From: Olsenella_K absiana
Lineage (GTDB): Bacteria > Actinomycetota > Coriobacteriia > Coriobacteriales > Atopobiaceae
NCBI RefSeq assembly: GCF_036408855.1
Contig: NZ_JAZGJQ010000005.1
Span: 62,001-126,000, forward strand
DNA length: 64,000 nt
Direction of reading: 5' to 3'
Below are positions 1-8,281 of this stretch, piece by piece. The notes under the pieces are model-generated. The model did no database searches. It was not told where the DNA came from and was given only the letters and a program-made list of their open reading frames with translations. Position numbers and translations under genes: made by a program. Numbering within the stretch: position 1 is the first letter of the stretch; each line of letters begins with the position of its first letter.

Positions 1-879
1 GGCGACCTCTCCCACAAGCTCAAGGAGGACGGCCCCTACGGCTTCGCCCCGGAGGGACCCGCCTTCGACGAGCGCGTCGGGCGGGACCTCTCCTCCGGCG
101 ACCTGCTCGACCTGCTCTCCATCGACCGCTCGCTCGCCGACCGCGCCGCCGAGTGCGGCCTCAGGAGCTTCCAGATCATGGCCGGCGCCCTCGACGGGAC
201 CGAGGTCTCGAGCGAGCTCCTCTCCCTCGAGGGGCCCTTCGGCGTGGGCTACGCGGTGGCGGTCCTGACGCCCGTGGGGCCGGAGGGGGCGAGCGAGGGC
301 CGAAGGCTCCTGCCCCGCCTCGAGGAGCTCGGGCGGGCCCGGATGGCCGAGGTGCGCGCCGGCGAGGACGCGCTCGTCTCGCTCGCCCGCGCCTCCCTCG
401 AGGCCTACGTGACCGGCGGCCGTCCGGCGCCGCTCCCCGAGGGCCTGCCCGCCGAGCTCCTGGAGGCGCGCGCCGGCTGCTTCGTCTCAATCAAGGAGGA
501 CGGCGAGCTGCGCGGCTGCATCGGGACCATCGCCCCCACGCGGGCGTCGCTCGCCGCCGAGATCGCCTCGAACGCCGTCGCCGCCGGCACCCGCGACCCG
601 CGCTTCCCTCCCGTCCGCGCGAGCGAGCTCGCATCGCTCGTCTACGACGTGGACGTCCTCAGACCGAGCGAGCCCGTGGAGTCCGCCTCCGAGCTCGACC
701 CGAGCCGCTACGGCGTGATCGTCTCGTGCGACGACGGGAGGCGCGGGCTGCTCCTGCCCGACCTCGACGGCATCGACACCGCGGAGGAGCAGGTCTCCAT
801 CGCCGCGCGCAAGGGCGGGATCGACCTCGCCCGGGACAGCTGGCGCCTCGAGCGCTTCGAGGTGGTGAGGCACACGTGA
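1..879 (+). CDS. AmmeMemoRadiSam system protein: MEMO/LigB-like domain fused to AMMECR1 domain (5' truncated)
   Basis: The frame is open from base 1, so the start lies outside the window. The first part (SGDLLDLLSIDR, then AECG and GVGYAVAV) looks like the C-terminal end of a MEMO/class III extradiol-dioxygenase-like domain. From about residue 105 an AMMECR1 domain follows, with the hallmark ELRGCIGTI and the later RDPRFPPV segment. Proteins A and B of the AmmeMemoRadiSam set are often separate; here they appear to be one chain. The stop overlaps the GTG start of the radical SAM gene (GTGA), so the two are translationally coupled. The set is thought to modify a cellular target, but its substrate is not established. 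Family assignment is confident; the length of the missing N-terminus is unknown. Confidence 0.88.
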   Translation, partial: GDLSHKLKEDGPYGFAPEGPAFDERVGRDLSSGDLLDLLSIDRSLADRAAECGLRSFQIMAGALDGTEVSSELLSLEGPFGVGYAVAVLTPVGPEGASEGRRLLPRLEELGRARMAEVRAGEDALVSLARASLEAYVTGGRPAPLPEGLPAELLEARAGCFVSIKEDGELRGCIGTIAPTRASLAAEIASNAVAAGTRDPRFPPVRASELASLVYDVDVLRPSEPVESASELDPSRYGVIVSCDDGRRGLLLPDLDGIDTAEEQVSIAARKGGIDLARDSWRLERFEVVRHT

Positions 880-1745
880 CGGCGCGGGAGGCGGAAGGCG
901 GGGCGCGCTGCGACGCGTGCCCGAGGGGCTGTGCGCTCAACGAGGGGCAGGTGGGCTTCTGCCGCGCCCGCGCCTGCCGGGACGGGCGCGTCGTATGCGA
1001 GAGCTACGGCCGCGTGACCTCGCTCGCCGTCGACCCCATCGAGAAGAAGCCGATCGCGGACTGGGGGCGCGGCAGCACGGTCCTGAGCGTCGGCAGCTAC
1101 GGCTGCAACCTCCGGTGCCCCTTCTGCCAGAACTGGCAGATCTCGCAGGCCGGCGCCGGCGGGGTCGGCTGGCGCGAGGTCTCTCCCGAGCAGCTCGTGT
1201 CCCTCGCGCGCGAGCTGGCGGAGAAGGACCCGCGCCTGGCAGGCGTCGCCTACACCTACAACGAGCCGCTGGTGGGCTGGGAGTACGTGCGCGACTGCGC
1301 GCGCCTCGCCCACGAGGCCGGGCTCGCGAACGTCCTGGTGAGCAACGGCTGCGTCACGGGGCGGCCGCTCGACGCGCTCGCCGGCCTCATCGACGTGGCC
1401 AACATCGACCTCAAGGGTCCCGACCAGCGCTTCTACGACTCCTGCGCGGGCTCCGTGGACGCCGTGAGGCAGACGATCGCACGGCTCGCAGCCGACCCCT
1501 CCTGCCACCTCGAGATCTGCACCCTGGTCGTCCCGGGCGAGAACGACCGGGACGAGGACGTCGAGAAGATCGCGGGGTGGCTCGCGTCGCTGCCCTGCGC
1601 GGGCGACCCCATCACGCTGCACCTCACGCGCTTCTTCCCACGCTGGCACCTCACGGACCGCCCGCCGACGCCGCCCGAGCGCGTCTACCACCTCGCCGAC
1701 GTCGCCCGCCGCCACCTCGAGCGCGTCCGCGTCGGCAACTGCTAG
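876..1745 (+). CDS. AmmeMemoRadiSam system radical SAM enzyme
   Basis: A 289-residue protein resembling pyruvate formate-lyase-activating enzymes. An N-terminal cysteine cluster (CDACPRGC, then FCRA) is followed near residue 73 by the radical SAM CxxxCxxC motif in YGCNLRCPFCQNW, which would ligate a 4Fe-4S cluster and S-adenosylmethionine. The internal segments TYNEPLVGWEY and NIDLKGPDQRFYD are typical of the family. I chose the GTG at 876 because it overlaps the upstream stop and precedes the first cysteine cluster by only a few residues. The open frame extends further upstream, but that part is antisense-like Arg/Gly-rich translation. It works with the preceding MEMO-AMMECR1 protein in a set of unknown substrate. 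Confidence 0.9.
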   Translation: MTAREAEGGARCDACPRGCALNEGQVGFCRARACRDGRVVCESYGRVTSLAVDPIEKKPIADWGRGSTVLSVGSYGCNLRCPFCQNWQISQAGAGGVGWREVSPEQLVSLARELAEKDPRLAGVAYTYNEPLVGWEYVRDCARLAHEAGLANVLVSNGCVTGRPLDALAGLIDVANIDLKGPDQRFYDSCAGSVDAVRQTIARLAADPSCHLEICTLVVPGENDRDEDVEKIAGWLASLPCAGDPITLHLTRFFPRWHLTDRPPTPPERVYHLADVARRHLERVRVGNC

Positions 1746-1812
1746 CCGCGGTCCTTCTCGCCCGCCTCGGACCTCCGGTAGAGTCGATGCCGGCAGGCGC
1801 CAAAAGGAAGGA

Positions 1813-1836
1813 GAGGCCCCGCCGGAGCGGGGCCTC
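1813..1836. terminator. Terminator-like hairpin between convergent genes
   Basis: GAGGCCCCGC and GCGGGGCCTC form a perfect 10-bp stem with a CGGA loop, between the radical SAM gene (+) and pgi (-). It could serve both directions; there is no long T-run. Confidence 0.6.
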
Positions 1837-1898
1837 CCTCAGGGGCGCCGCGCGGGCCGCCTGTCGGCATGGCGCGGCGGCGTCGGTCGCTCTGGCTC

Positions 1899-3584
1899 CT
1901 ACCTGCGGTTCTTGCGGTAGAAGTCGATGAGCGCCTTGGTGCTGGCGTCCTGGCCGGAGAGCGCCTCGTCGTCGTGGAAGGCGGGCGTGATCTGCTTGGC
2001 GAGCTGCTTGCCCAGCTCGACGCCCCACTGGTCGTAGGAGTCCAGGCCCCAGACGGTGCCCTCGACGAAGGTGATGTGCTCGTAGAGGGCGATCAGGTTG
2101 CCGAGGGTGTGGGCGTTGAGCTCGGTACCGAAGATCGAGGTGGTCGGGCGGTTGCCGGAGAACACGCGGGCCGGGACCATCCACTCCGCGGTGCCCTCGG
2201 CGCGCACCTCGTCGGCCGTCTTGCCGAAGGCCAGCGCCTTGGTCTGGGCCAGGTAGTTGCCCAGGAAGAGCTCGTGGACGTCCTGCTCGCCGTCCTTGAA
2301 GGGGTTCGGGGTGTTCACGAAGGCGATGAAGTCCGCGGGAATCATCTGGGTGCCCTGGTGGATCAGCTGGTAGAAGGCGTGCTGGCCGTTGGTGCCCGCC
2401 TCGCCCCAGAAGATTTCGCCCGTCTCGGTCGTGACGGGGGTGCCGTCCCAGCGCGTGGACTTGCCGTTGGACTCCATGGTCAGCTGCTGCAGGTAGGCGG
2501 GGAAGCGGTGCAGGTACTGGTCATAGGGCAGCACGGCGTGGCTCTTGGCCTTGTAGAAGTTGACGTACCAGACGTTCACGAGGCCCATGAGGGCGACGAC
2601 GTTCTTCTCGAGCGGCGTCGTGGCGAAGTACTCGTCCACCTCGTGGAAGCCCGCCAGGAAGTCCTCGAAGACGTCCTTGCCGTAGGCGACGATGAGCGAG
2701 AGGCCGACGGCGGCGTCGACGGAGTAGCGGCCGCCGACCCAGGACCAGAAGCCGAAGGCGTTGGCCGGGTCGATGCCGAACTCCTCGACCTTCTCGAGGT
2801 TGGTGGAGACGGCCACGAAGTGGTGGCGGATCGCGTCGGCGGCCGCGGCCTCGCCGCCGTCGATGGCGCCCTGCGCCTTAAGGGTGTCGAGCAGCCAGGC
2901 CTTGACCTCGCGCGCGTTGGTGAGGGTCTCCAGGGTGGTGAAGGTCTTGGAGACGACGATCACGAGCGTGGTCTCCGGGTCGAGCCCCTTGAGCTTCTCC
3001 GCCGCGTCGTTGGGGTCGATGTTGGAGACGTAGCGGACGTCCACCGCGCGCGGCAGGGACTTGAGCGCCTCGTATACCATGACCGGGCCGAGGTCGGAGC
3101 CGCCGATGCCGATGGAGACCACGGTCTCGATGGCCTTGCCCGTGACGCCCCTCCACTCGCCGGAGCGCACGCGGTCGGCGAAGGCGTACATGCGGTCGAG
3201 CACCTCGTGGACGTCCTTGACCGTATCCTGGCCGTCGACGATGAGCTTGCCCTCGTCGGAGGCGGGCCGGCGCAGGGCGGTGTGGAGGACGGCGCGGTCC
3301 TCGGTCGTGTTGATGTGGACGCCGTGGACCATGTCGGAGAAGCGCGACTCGACGCCCGCGGCCTTGCCGAGGGCCACGAGGTCGGCGATCGTCTCGTCCG
3401 TGACGAGGTTCTTGGAGAGGTCGAAGTGCAGGGACCCGAGGTCGAAGGAGAGCTTCCTGACGCGGTCGGGGTCGTCCGCGAAGGCCTGCTTGAGCGAGAA
3501 GGACCTCATGGCCTCGAAGTGCTTCTCGAGGGCCTTCCACTCGGGCGTCTGGGTCACGTCGATGGGTGCAGGTACGTTAGGCAT
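1899..3584 (-). CDS. pgi: Glucose-6-phosphate isomerase
   Basis: A 561-residue cytosolic enzyme interconverting glucose 6-phosphate and fructose 6-phosphate. Visible family signatures include SIGIGGSDLGPVM in the first SIS domain (about residue 160), SKTFTTLET, GRYSVDAAVGLS in the second SIS domain, and the conserved NGQHAFYQLIHQG region near the C-terminus. Length fits the long bacterial/eukaryotic type. The start is the ATG giving MPNVPAPIDVTQ; the frame remains open upstream but that stretch overlaps the next gene in another frame and is not coding. It is monocistronic as far as can be seen, with a hairpin just beyond the stop. Confidence 0.97.
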   Translation of the reverse strand: MPNVPAPIDVTQTPEWKALEKHFEAMRSFSLKQAFADDPDRVRKLSFDLGSLHFDLSKNLVTDETIADLVALGKAAGVESRFSDMVHGVHINTTEDRAVLHTALRRPASDEGKLIVDGQDTVKDVHEVLDRMYAFADRVRSGEWRGVTGKAIETVVSIGIGGSDLGPVMVYEALKSLPRAVDVRYVSNIDPNDAAEKLKGLDPETTLVIVVSKTFTTLETLTNAREVKAWLLDTLKAQGAIDGGEAAAADAIRHHFVAVSTNLEKVEEFGIDPANAFGFWSWVGGRYSVDAAVGLSLIVAYGKDVFEDFLAGFHEVDEYFATTPLEKNVVALMGLVNVWYVNFYKAKSHAVLPYDQYLHRFPAYLQQLTMESNGKSTRWDGTPVTTETGEIFWGEAGTNGQHAFYQLIHQGTQMIPADFIAFVNTPNPFKDGEQDVHELFLGNYLAQTKALAFGKTADEVRAEGTAEWMVPARVFSGNRPTTSIFGTELNAHTLGNLIALYEHITFVEGTVWGLDSYDQWGVELGKQLAKQITPAFHDDEALSGQDASTKALIDFYRKNRR

Positions 3585-3658
3585 AGTCCGGCTCCTTCTC
3601 CGACCCCGCGCTCGGTCTGCGGGGATTTGCTCCCCTAAGTGTAGCGCCGCCGGGGTGG

Positions 3659-4222
3659 CTAGTAGGGCTCGCCGAGCGGGGGCAGCAGCTTGAGGCGCGC
3701 CCACATGACCTGCTTCTCGTGGTCGTCCGCCAGGGCCGCCTCGAAGCCGCCGAGGTTCATGAACCGCATGCCGTCGACCACGGCGACGAAGCCCGGGGCG
3801 AGCATCGCCTGGTTGAAGTCCTCGATGAGCACCAGCTCGTCCGCGTAGGCCTCGCGCAGCACGTGCGCGGCGGCCTCGTCCGTGGCGACGACCGTGAGGG
3901 GCGAGATGGTGAGGATCGCGCGGCGCAGGAGGCCTGCGTCCAGCGGCGTCACGCCGTCCGCGCCGCAGCAGGACACGGCCGCCCAGGCCTCCGGCGCGTA
4001 GCCGAGCCGGTCGAGCGAGGCCCGAAGCGCCTTGCCGTCCCGTCCCGCGAGCAGCCCCGAGCCGTCGCCGGCGCGCTCCTCGGGGTCGAGCTCGCCCTTC
4101 AGCAGGACGATGTCCGCGAAGGCACTGCCACGCATGACCACGCCCGCACCCTCGAGCCACGCGACCTCCGCGCGCGCCTTGCCCACCAGGGCCCTTCTCA
4201 GCTGCTCTTCCTCCGACACCAT
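3659..4222 (-). CDS. Conserved hypothetical protein, possible uracil-DNA glycosylase-like fold
   Basis: A 187-residue protein with no signal peptide or membrane segment. The order of segments (DIVLLKGELDPEE, then GLLAGRDGKALRASLDRLGY, then ISPLTVVATDEAAAHVL) resembles the beta-strand/loop pattern of family 4 uracil-DNA glycosylases. The motif GEAPG and the Fe-S cysteines are absent, so enzymatic activity is doubtful. This resemblance is my inference from motif order only. The ATG at 4222 is preferred over an upstream GTG because GGGAGG lies 3 bases before it. It is upstream of pgi on the same strand with a 74-base gap. Confidence 0.6.
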   Translation of the reverse strand: MVSEEEQLRRALVGKARAEVAWLEGAGVVMRGSAFADIVLLKGELDPEERAGDGSGLLAGRDGKALRASLDRLGYAPEAWAAVSCCGADGVTPLDAGLLRRAILTISPLTVVATDEAAAHVLREAYADELVLIEDFNQAMLAPGFVAVVDGMRFMNLGGFEAALADDHEKQVMWARLKLLPPLGEPY

Positions 4223-4349
4223 GCGCCTCCCTGGCACCCCGGCGGCCTCCGCGCGCCCCGCGCCCGCCCGTGCGGGGGCGCGGATTTAGGGTATAAGCAT
4301 AGGCACCCGGCCCCGACTACGGCCACGGTGCACAAGAGGAGGATATACC

Positions 4350-4670
4350 ATGGCAACCAGGGAGATTACCGCCGCGACCTTCGGCTCGATCCTCGGCTCG
4401 GCCACCCGCCCGCTGCTCGTGGACTTCTGGGCCACCTGGTGCGGGCCGTGCCGTGCCCTCGCGCCGACGGTCGACCAGATCGGCGCGGAGATGGCGGGCA
4501 GGCTCGACGTCTACAAGTGCAACGTGGACGACGAGGGCGTGCTCGCCACCAAGTTCCGGATCGTCTCCATCCCCACGCTCATCCTCTTCAAGAACGGGCA
4601 GCCGGTGAAGACGATGGTGGGCAACATGCCCAAGGAGGAGCTCGAGCGCGAGATCGAGGAGGCCCTGTAG
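4350..4670 (+). CDS. trxA: Thioredoxin
   Basis: A 106-residue thioredoxin-fold protein with the redox motif WCGPC at about residue 29 and the cis-proline segment SIPTLILFKNGQ. It would act as a cytosolic disulfide reductase; its reductase is not in this window. A strong ribosome-binding site (GAGGAGG, about 8 bases before ATG) supports the start. A TATAAG -10-like element lies about 60 bases upstream. Only 3 bases separate its stop from the PAP2 phosphatase start, so the two are probably co-transcribed. The alternative, a thioredoxin-like protein with another role, is unlikely given the exact CGPC motif and length. Confidence 0.96.
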   Translation: MATREITAATFGSILGSATRPLLVDFWATWCGPCRALAPTVDQIGAEMAGRLDVYKCNVDDEGVLATKFRIVSIPTLILFKNGQPVKTMVGNMPKEELEREIEEAL

Positions 4671-4673
4671 GCC

Positions 4674-5450
4674 ATGGCGGACGATAAGGACGACCGCTCG
4701 CGGGCCCATGGCGGACGGCCGTGGGGAGACCTCCACCCCACCCTTTCCGCGAGCTGGCACTACGTGCTCGCCGCGTGCGCCCTCGTCGCCTTCTGGGTCG
4801 TCCTCGAGCACCTCGACAGCGCCGGGCTCGCGCGCTTCGACTCCGCCGTCTACACCGAGCTTGTCTTCAGGGTGCGCCGACCCGCGCTAACCGCAGTCAT
4901 GGAGCAGCTCTCCAACCTCGCGACCCCCGCGGTCCTGCTGACCGTCCTCCTCGCCATCGCCGCCTTCGCCCCCGGCAGGCGCCCGGGCCTCGCAGCTGCG
5001 ATCAACCTCGCGGGCGCCCTCGCGCTGAACGTCATCCTGAAGCAGGTCGTCCAGCGCCCCAGGCCGGACGGCTTCCGACTCGTCCCGGCGTCCGGTTACA
5101 GCTTCCCCTCGGGCCACTCGATGGTCTCCATGGCCTTCTTCGGCCTGTGCATCTGGATGGTCTGGCACCACGAGCGCGACCGGCGCCTCAGGTGGGCCTG
5201 GTGCGTCCTCTTCGCCCTGATCATCGCCGGCGTGGGCGCGAGCCGCGTGTACCTGGGGGTCCACTACGCGTCCGACGTGCTCGCAGGCTTCTGCGTCTCG
5301 CTCGCGTGGCTCTCCGTCTACACCAGGCTCGTCTGTCCGCTCCTGCTGCGGGAGCCGGCCTCGGAGGGGGATCCCGACCAGGTCCGGAGGCGGCGCGGCG
5401 ACCGCCACGGCGACCGAGAGGCCGAGGGCCGGCGCGACGGCGGGCGCTAG
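4674..5450 (+). CDS. PAP2-family membrane phosphatase
   Basis: A 258-residue integral membrane protein with about five to six hydrophobic segments and a charged, Arg-rich C-terminal tail. All three PAP2 signature blocks are present: KQVVQRPRPD, the YSFPSGHS segment, and SRVYLGVHYASDV, which supply the catalytic His residues and Asp. Likely substrates are lipid phosphates such as undecaprenyl pyrophosphate or phosphatidic acid; the sequence does not decide. The start is 3 bases after trxA. Its stop codon overlaps the stop of the convergent phosphodiesterase gene within the tetranucleotide CTAG. Confidence 0.92.
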   Translation: MADDKDDRSRAHGGRPWGDLHPTLSASWHYVLAACALVAFWVVLEHLDSAGLARFDSAVYTELVFRVRRPALTAVMEQLSNLATPAVLLTVLLAIAAFAPGRRPGLAAAINLAGALALNVILKQVVQRPRPDGFRLVPASGYSFPSGHSMVSMAFFGLCIWMVWHHERDRRLRWAWCVLFALIIAGVGASRVYLGVHYASDVLAGFCVSLAWLSVYTRLVCPLLLREPASEGDPDQVRRRRGDRHGDREAEGRRDGGR

Positions 5451-5947
5451 CGCCAGGCGCGCCCCTCGCTCCGCTCGGGGTCCGTGAGCCGGATGACCTC
5501 GGCGCTCAGGATGGTGCCCCTGCCGGTGCCGTCCCCCTCGTCCACCATGACGCGCACCATGGTGGGGCCCAGCTGGGTCCGCGGGTAGGTCGGGCTGCCG
5601 GGGTTCACGACCAGCACGTCGCCCGCGCGGCGCACGAACGGCCGGTGGGTGTGCCCGCAGACGGCGACGTCGCAGGTCTTGAGGTCGAGGCGCTCCTCGT
5701 AGTGGCAGATCTGCCACCTCAGGCCCGACGAGAAGACGCGCGTGACGCGCTTGACCTCGGGGCCGTAGCCAAAGTGGTAGTCGTTGTTGCCGACGCACAT
5801 GGCGACGCGGGCGATGCCGCGGAGCCTCTCGTAGTCGTCCACGGAGCAGCAGTCGCCGGCGTGGAGGATGAGGTCTGCGCCCTCGAGCTCGCGGAGGAGC
5901 TCGCTGGACAGGTGGCCGTGCGTGTCGGAGATGATGTCGTATCGCAT
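5447..5947 (-). CDS. YfcE/MJ0936-family metallophosphoesterase
   Basis: A 166-residue calcineurin-like phosphoesterase. Metal-binding motifs are visible: SDTHGH near the N-terminus, HAGDC, GNNDYHFGYG, and the C-terminal CGHTHRPF. Enzymes of this small class are cytosolic and hydrolyse phosphodiesters with Mn; the natural substrate is generally unknown. I chose the ATG giving MRYDIISDTHGH, since family members begin right at the first metal motif; the frame remains open for 15 codons upstream without a better site. It converges on the PAP2 gene with overlapping stops. Confidence 0.92.
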   Translation of the reverse strand: MRYDIISDTHGHLSSELLRELEGADLILHAGDCCSVDDYERLRGIARVAMCVGNNDYHFGYGPEVKRVTRVFSSGLRWQICHYEERLDLKTCDVAVCGHTHRPFVRRAGDVLVVNPGSPTYPRTQLGPTMVRVMVDEGDGTGRGTILSAEVIRLTDPERSEGRAWR

Positions 5948-5989
5948 GCTGGGGGAAGGACTCACCGCTCCCTTGCGGGGTACTCGGGT

Positions 5990-6015
5990 CACCGGCCAGC
6001 GCGCTCCGGCCGGTG
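5990..6015 (-). terminator. Hairpin downstream of the LytTR regulator
   Basis: CACCGGCC and GGCCGGTG form a perfect 8-bp stem around a 10-base loop, just beyond the stop of the response regulator gene. It has no T-tract, so it may be a weak terminator or an mRNA-stabilising structure. Confidence 0.4.
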
Positions 6016-6061
6016 CGAACAGGCCACCGGCGCGGGGGCGCCTCGGGTGGCGTGGGCCGGG

Positions 6062-6781
6062 CTAGAGGCCGAGCGCGCGCTTCAGCGCGACGACGCGCCT
6101 CCTCGAGACCGAGATCTTCTTGCCCTCGATGCCGTTGATGCCCAGCTGCAGAATGCCGCCGGAGACCACCTCGACGTCCTCCACGAAGGCGAGGTTAACG
6201 ATGTAGCCCCTGTGCACGCGGAAGAACCCGTGGGGCGCCAGCTTGGTCTCGAGCTTGGCGAGCGAGATCGTGGAGAGGAAACGGTCGTTGTCCGTGTAGA
6301 TGCAGGAGTAGTCGTCCTTAGCCTCGATGTAGCGGATCTGGTCGACGGGGACGAGGACCTTGCGACCGCCCTTCTCCACCGGGATGCGCTCCACCGTGGA
6401 GTGGGGCGTGGCCTGCGGCTTCACATGCGACTGGACCTTGTCGAGCGCCTGGTTGAGGCGGTCCGTCTCGACCGGCTTCATCAGGTAGTCGACCGCGTCC
6501 ACGCCGAAGGCCTCGACCGCGTACTCGCTGTAGGCCGTGACGAAGACGATGGCAGGGGGGTTCTTCAGCTTGTGGAGGGCCTCCGCGAGCTGCATGCCCG
6601 AGGTCTTGGGCATGGAGACGTCGAGGAACATGACGTCGACACGGTTCTCCATGAGGCGCTCGACGGCCTCCCTCGCGCTGGTGGCCTCGACGATGGTGTC
6701 CACCCTGCCCGTCTCCTCGAGCAGATAGCGCAGCTCGGAGCGAGCCGGCTCCTCGTCGTCCACGACCATTGCACGCAGCAT
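6062..6781 (-). CDS. LytTR-family response regulator
   Basis: A 239-residue regulator. The receiver domain (residues 1-120) has the acidic pair DDEE, the phosphoacceptor Asp in VMFLDVSMP and the switch Lys in LMKPVE. The C-terminal LytTR DNA-binding domain carries YIEAKDDYSCIYT and FFRVHRGYIVNL. Such proteins bind paired direct repeats and often control cell-wall, autolysis or peptide-signalling genes. The ATG at 6781 is chosen because the receiver domain starts immediately (MLRAMVVDDEEPARSE); the open frame extends 17 codons upstream. It lies 117 bases downstream of the sensor kinase gene on the same strand. Confidence 0.94.
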   Translation of the reverse strand: MLRAMVVDDEEPARSELRYLLEETGRVDTIVEATSAREAVERLMENRVDVMFLDVSMPKTSGMQLAEALHKLKNPPAIVFVTAYSEYAVEAFGVDAVDYLMKPVETDRLNQALDKVQSHVKPQATPHSTVERIPVEKGGRKVLVPVDQIRYIEAKDDYSCIYTDNDRFLSTISLAKLETKLAPHGFFRVHRGYIVNLAFVEDVEVVSGGILQLGINGIEGKKISVSRRRVVALKRALGL

Positions 6782-6898
6782 TAAACCACCCACCAATCCG
6801 CCTTCGCAAAGGCATACGAACTCGACTAGCATACACTAACCGAGTTTTGGCGAAAGGGTGAATTGGGCGTGCGCGCCCACGGGTCCCGCCGGCGGGCA

Positions 6899-8281
6899 TC
6901 AGGCGAGAAGGACCCCCTCGTCGAACCCCTCCTTGGGGGCCGCGCCGGCGAGGCGCAGCGTCACGCAGGTGCCCTCCCCCACCTTGGAGAGAATCTCGAG
7001 CCCCGACCCCGCGCCGAAGAAGCGCTTGAGCCTCTCGGAGACGTTCCAGAGCGCGATTCCCGCGCCCTGCCCGCCACCCAAGCCCTGCCCGCCGACCGCG
7101 GGGCGGGGCTCTGCCGCCAGCGAGTCGGCGACCTCCTGCTCCATGCCCAGCCCGTCATCCGCGACGGCGATGAGGACGTCGTCGCCGTCGAGCGCGACGT
7201 GGATGTCGATGTGCAGCGGTCCGTCGTCGCGCATGGCGTGGCGCACCGAGTTCTCGACGATCGGCTGGATGAGGAAGCCGGGCACCATCACGTCGCCGAG
7301 ACCGGGCCCGACGTGCTCGGACTCGACGATGCGCGCCTCGCCGAAGCGCGCCTTCTCTATCCCGAGGTAGCGCCTGGTCTGCTCGAGCTCCTGCGAGAGC
7401 GGGATGAGCGACTCCGAGCTCTCGAGCGTGCGGCGGTAGAACACGGCGAACTGCCGCAGGAGGTCGCGCGCACGCGCCGGGTCCGTCCGGGTGAGCGAGG
7501 CTATGGTGTTCAGGGTGTTGAAGAGGAAGTGCGGGTTGATCTGCGCCTGGAGGGCCTTGACCTCCGCCTTCGCCGTGAGCTCGGCCTGCTGGTCGAGCTC
7601 GTAGGCCGTGAGCTGCGTGGAGAGGAGGTCGGCGAGGCCTCGCGCGATCCTCAGCTGCGTGCGGTCGATCTGGCGCGCCGTATGGTAGTAGAGCTTGAGG
7701 GTCCCCACGGGCTTCTCGCTCACGACGAGGGGGACGATGATGCCGGCGGGGTAGCCGTCGACCGTGTAGGAGCGCCCGCGCGCGGGGCCCTTCGCGTCCT
7801 CGCGCGCCGCGCGCTCGGTGAGGTCGCGCGAGCTGAAGGTCTCCATGCGGCCGCTCCTGAGCACCTCCTCGGTCGGGGCCGTGTTGGGCGAGCCCACGTG
7901 GGTACGGCTCACGGCGTCGCCGACGAAGGCAAGCACGGACTCCGTGTCCGTCATGGAGATGGCGCAGGCCTGGGTCTCGGGCAGGAGCAGCTGGCAGACG
8001 GCGGTGCAGTTCTCCGGCGTGAGGCCGTCGCGCATGTGCGCGAGGGTGCTCGACGCGAGGCGCAGCGTGCGCTCCGTCGCCTGCGAGCGCAGGTTGTCCG
8101 GCACCATGACGACGGAGCCGGACAGCACGATGTCTATGGCCAGGAAGGCGCCCGACACCATCGCGGCCACGAGGTTGCCAGTCGAGATGCCCCACGAGAG
8201 CAGCAGGAGCATCGAGACGGCGACCGCGACGGACACGACGAGCGCCAGGGTTCCGCTATGTTCCGTCAGTCGCGCCCTCAT
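6899..8281 (-). CDS. LytS-type sensor histidine kinase
   Basis: A 460-residue membrane kinase. The N-terminus has about two hydrophobic segments (ALVVSVAVAVSMLLLLSW and a second near residue 45), then a GAF-like region, then the His_kinase block ALQAQINPHFLFNTLNTI, whose His is the phosphorylation site. A GHKL ATPase domain follows with PIVENSVRHA (N box) and DDGLGME (G1). It lacks the five-TM 5TMR-LYT sensor of classical LytS. Its ATG overlaps the stop of the upstream glycosyltransferase-like gene (ATGA), so the two are translationally coupled. It should phosphorylate the LytTR regulator encoded next. Confidence 0.92.
   Translation of the reverse strand: MRARLTEHSGTLALVVSVAVAVSMLLLLSWGISTGNLVAAMVSGAFLAIDIVLSGSVVMVPDNLRSQATERTLRLASSTLAHMRDGLTPENCTAVCQLLLPETQACAISMTDTESVLAFVGDAVSRTHVGSPNTAPTEEVLRSGRMETFSSRDLTERAAREDAKGPARGRSYTVDGYPAGIIVPLVVSEKPVGTLKLYYHTARQIDRTQLRIARGLADLLSTQLTAYELDQQAELTAKAEVKALQAQINPHFLFNTLNTIASLTRTDPARARDLLRQFAVFYRRTLESSESLIPLSQELEQTRRYLGIEKARFGEARIVESEHVGPGLGDVMVPGFLIQPIVENSVRHAMRDDGPLHIDIHVALDGDDVLIAVADDGLGMEQEVADSLAAEPRPAVGGQGLGGGQGAGIALWNVSERLKRFFGAGSGLEILSKVGEGTCVTLRLAGAAPKEGFDEGVLLA

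Noticed and set aside
1869..3638. Long plus-strand open frame opposite pgi
   Set aside because: Antisense to a clear pgi; Val/Glu/Leu-rich translation typical of G+C-rich shadow frames, with no ribosome-binding site.
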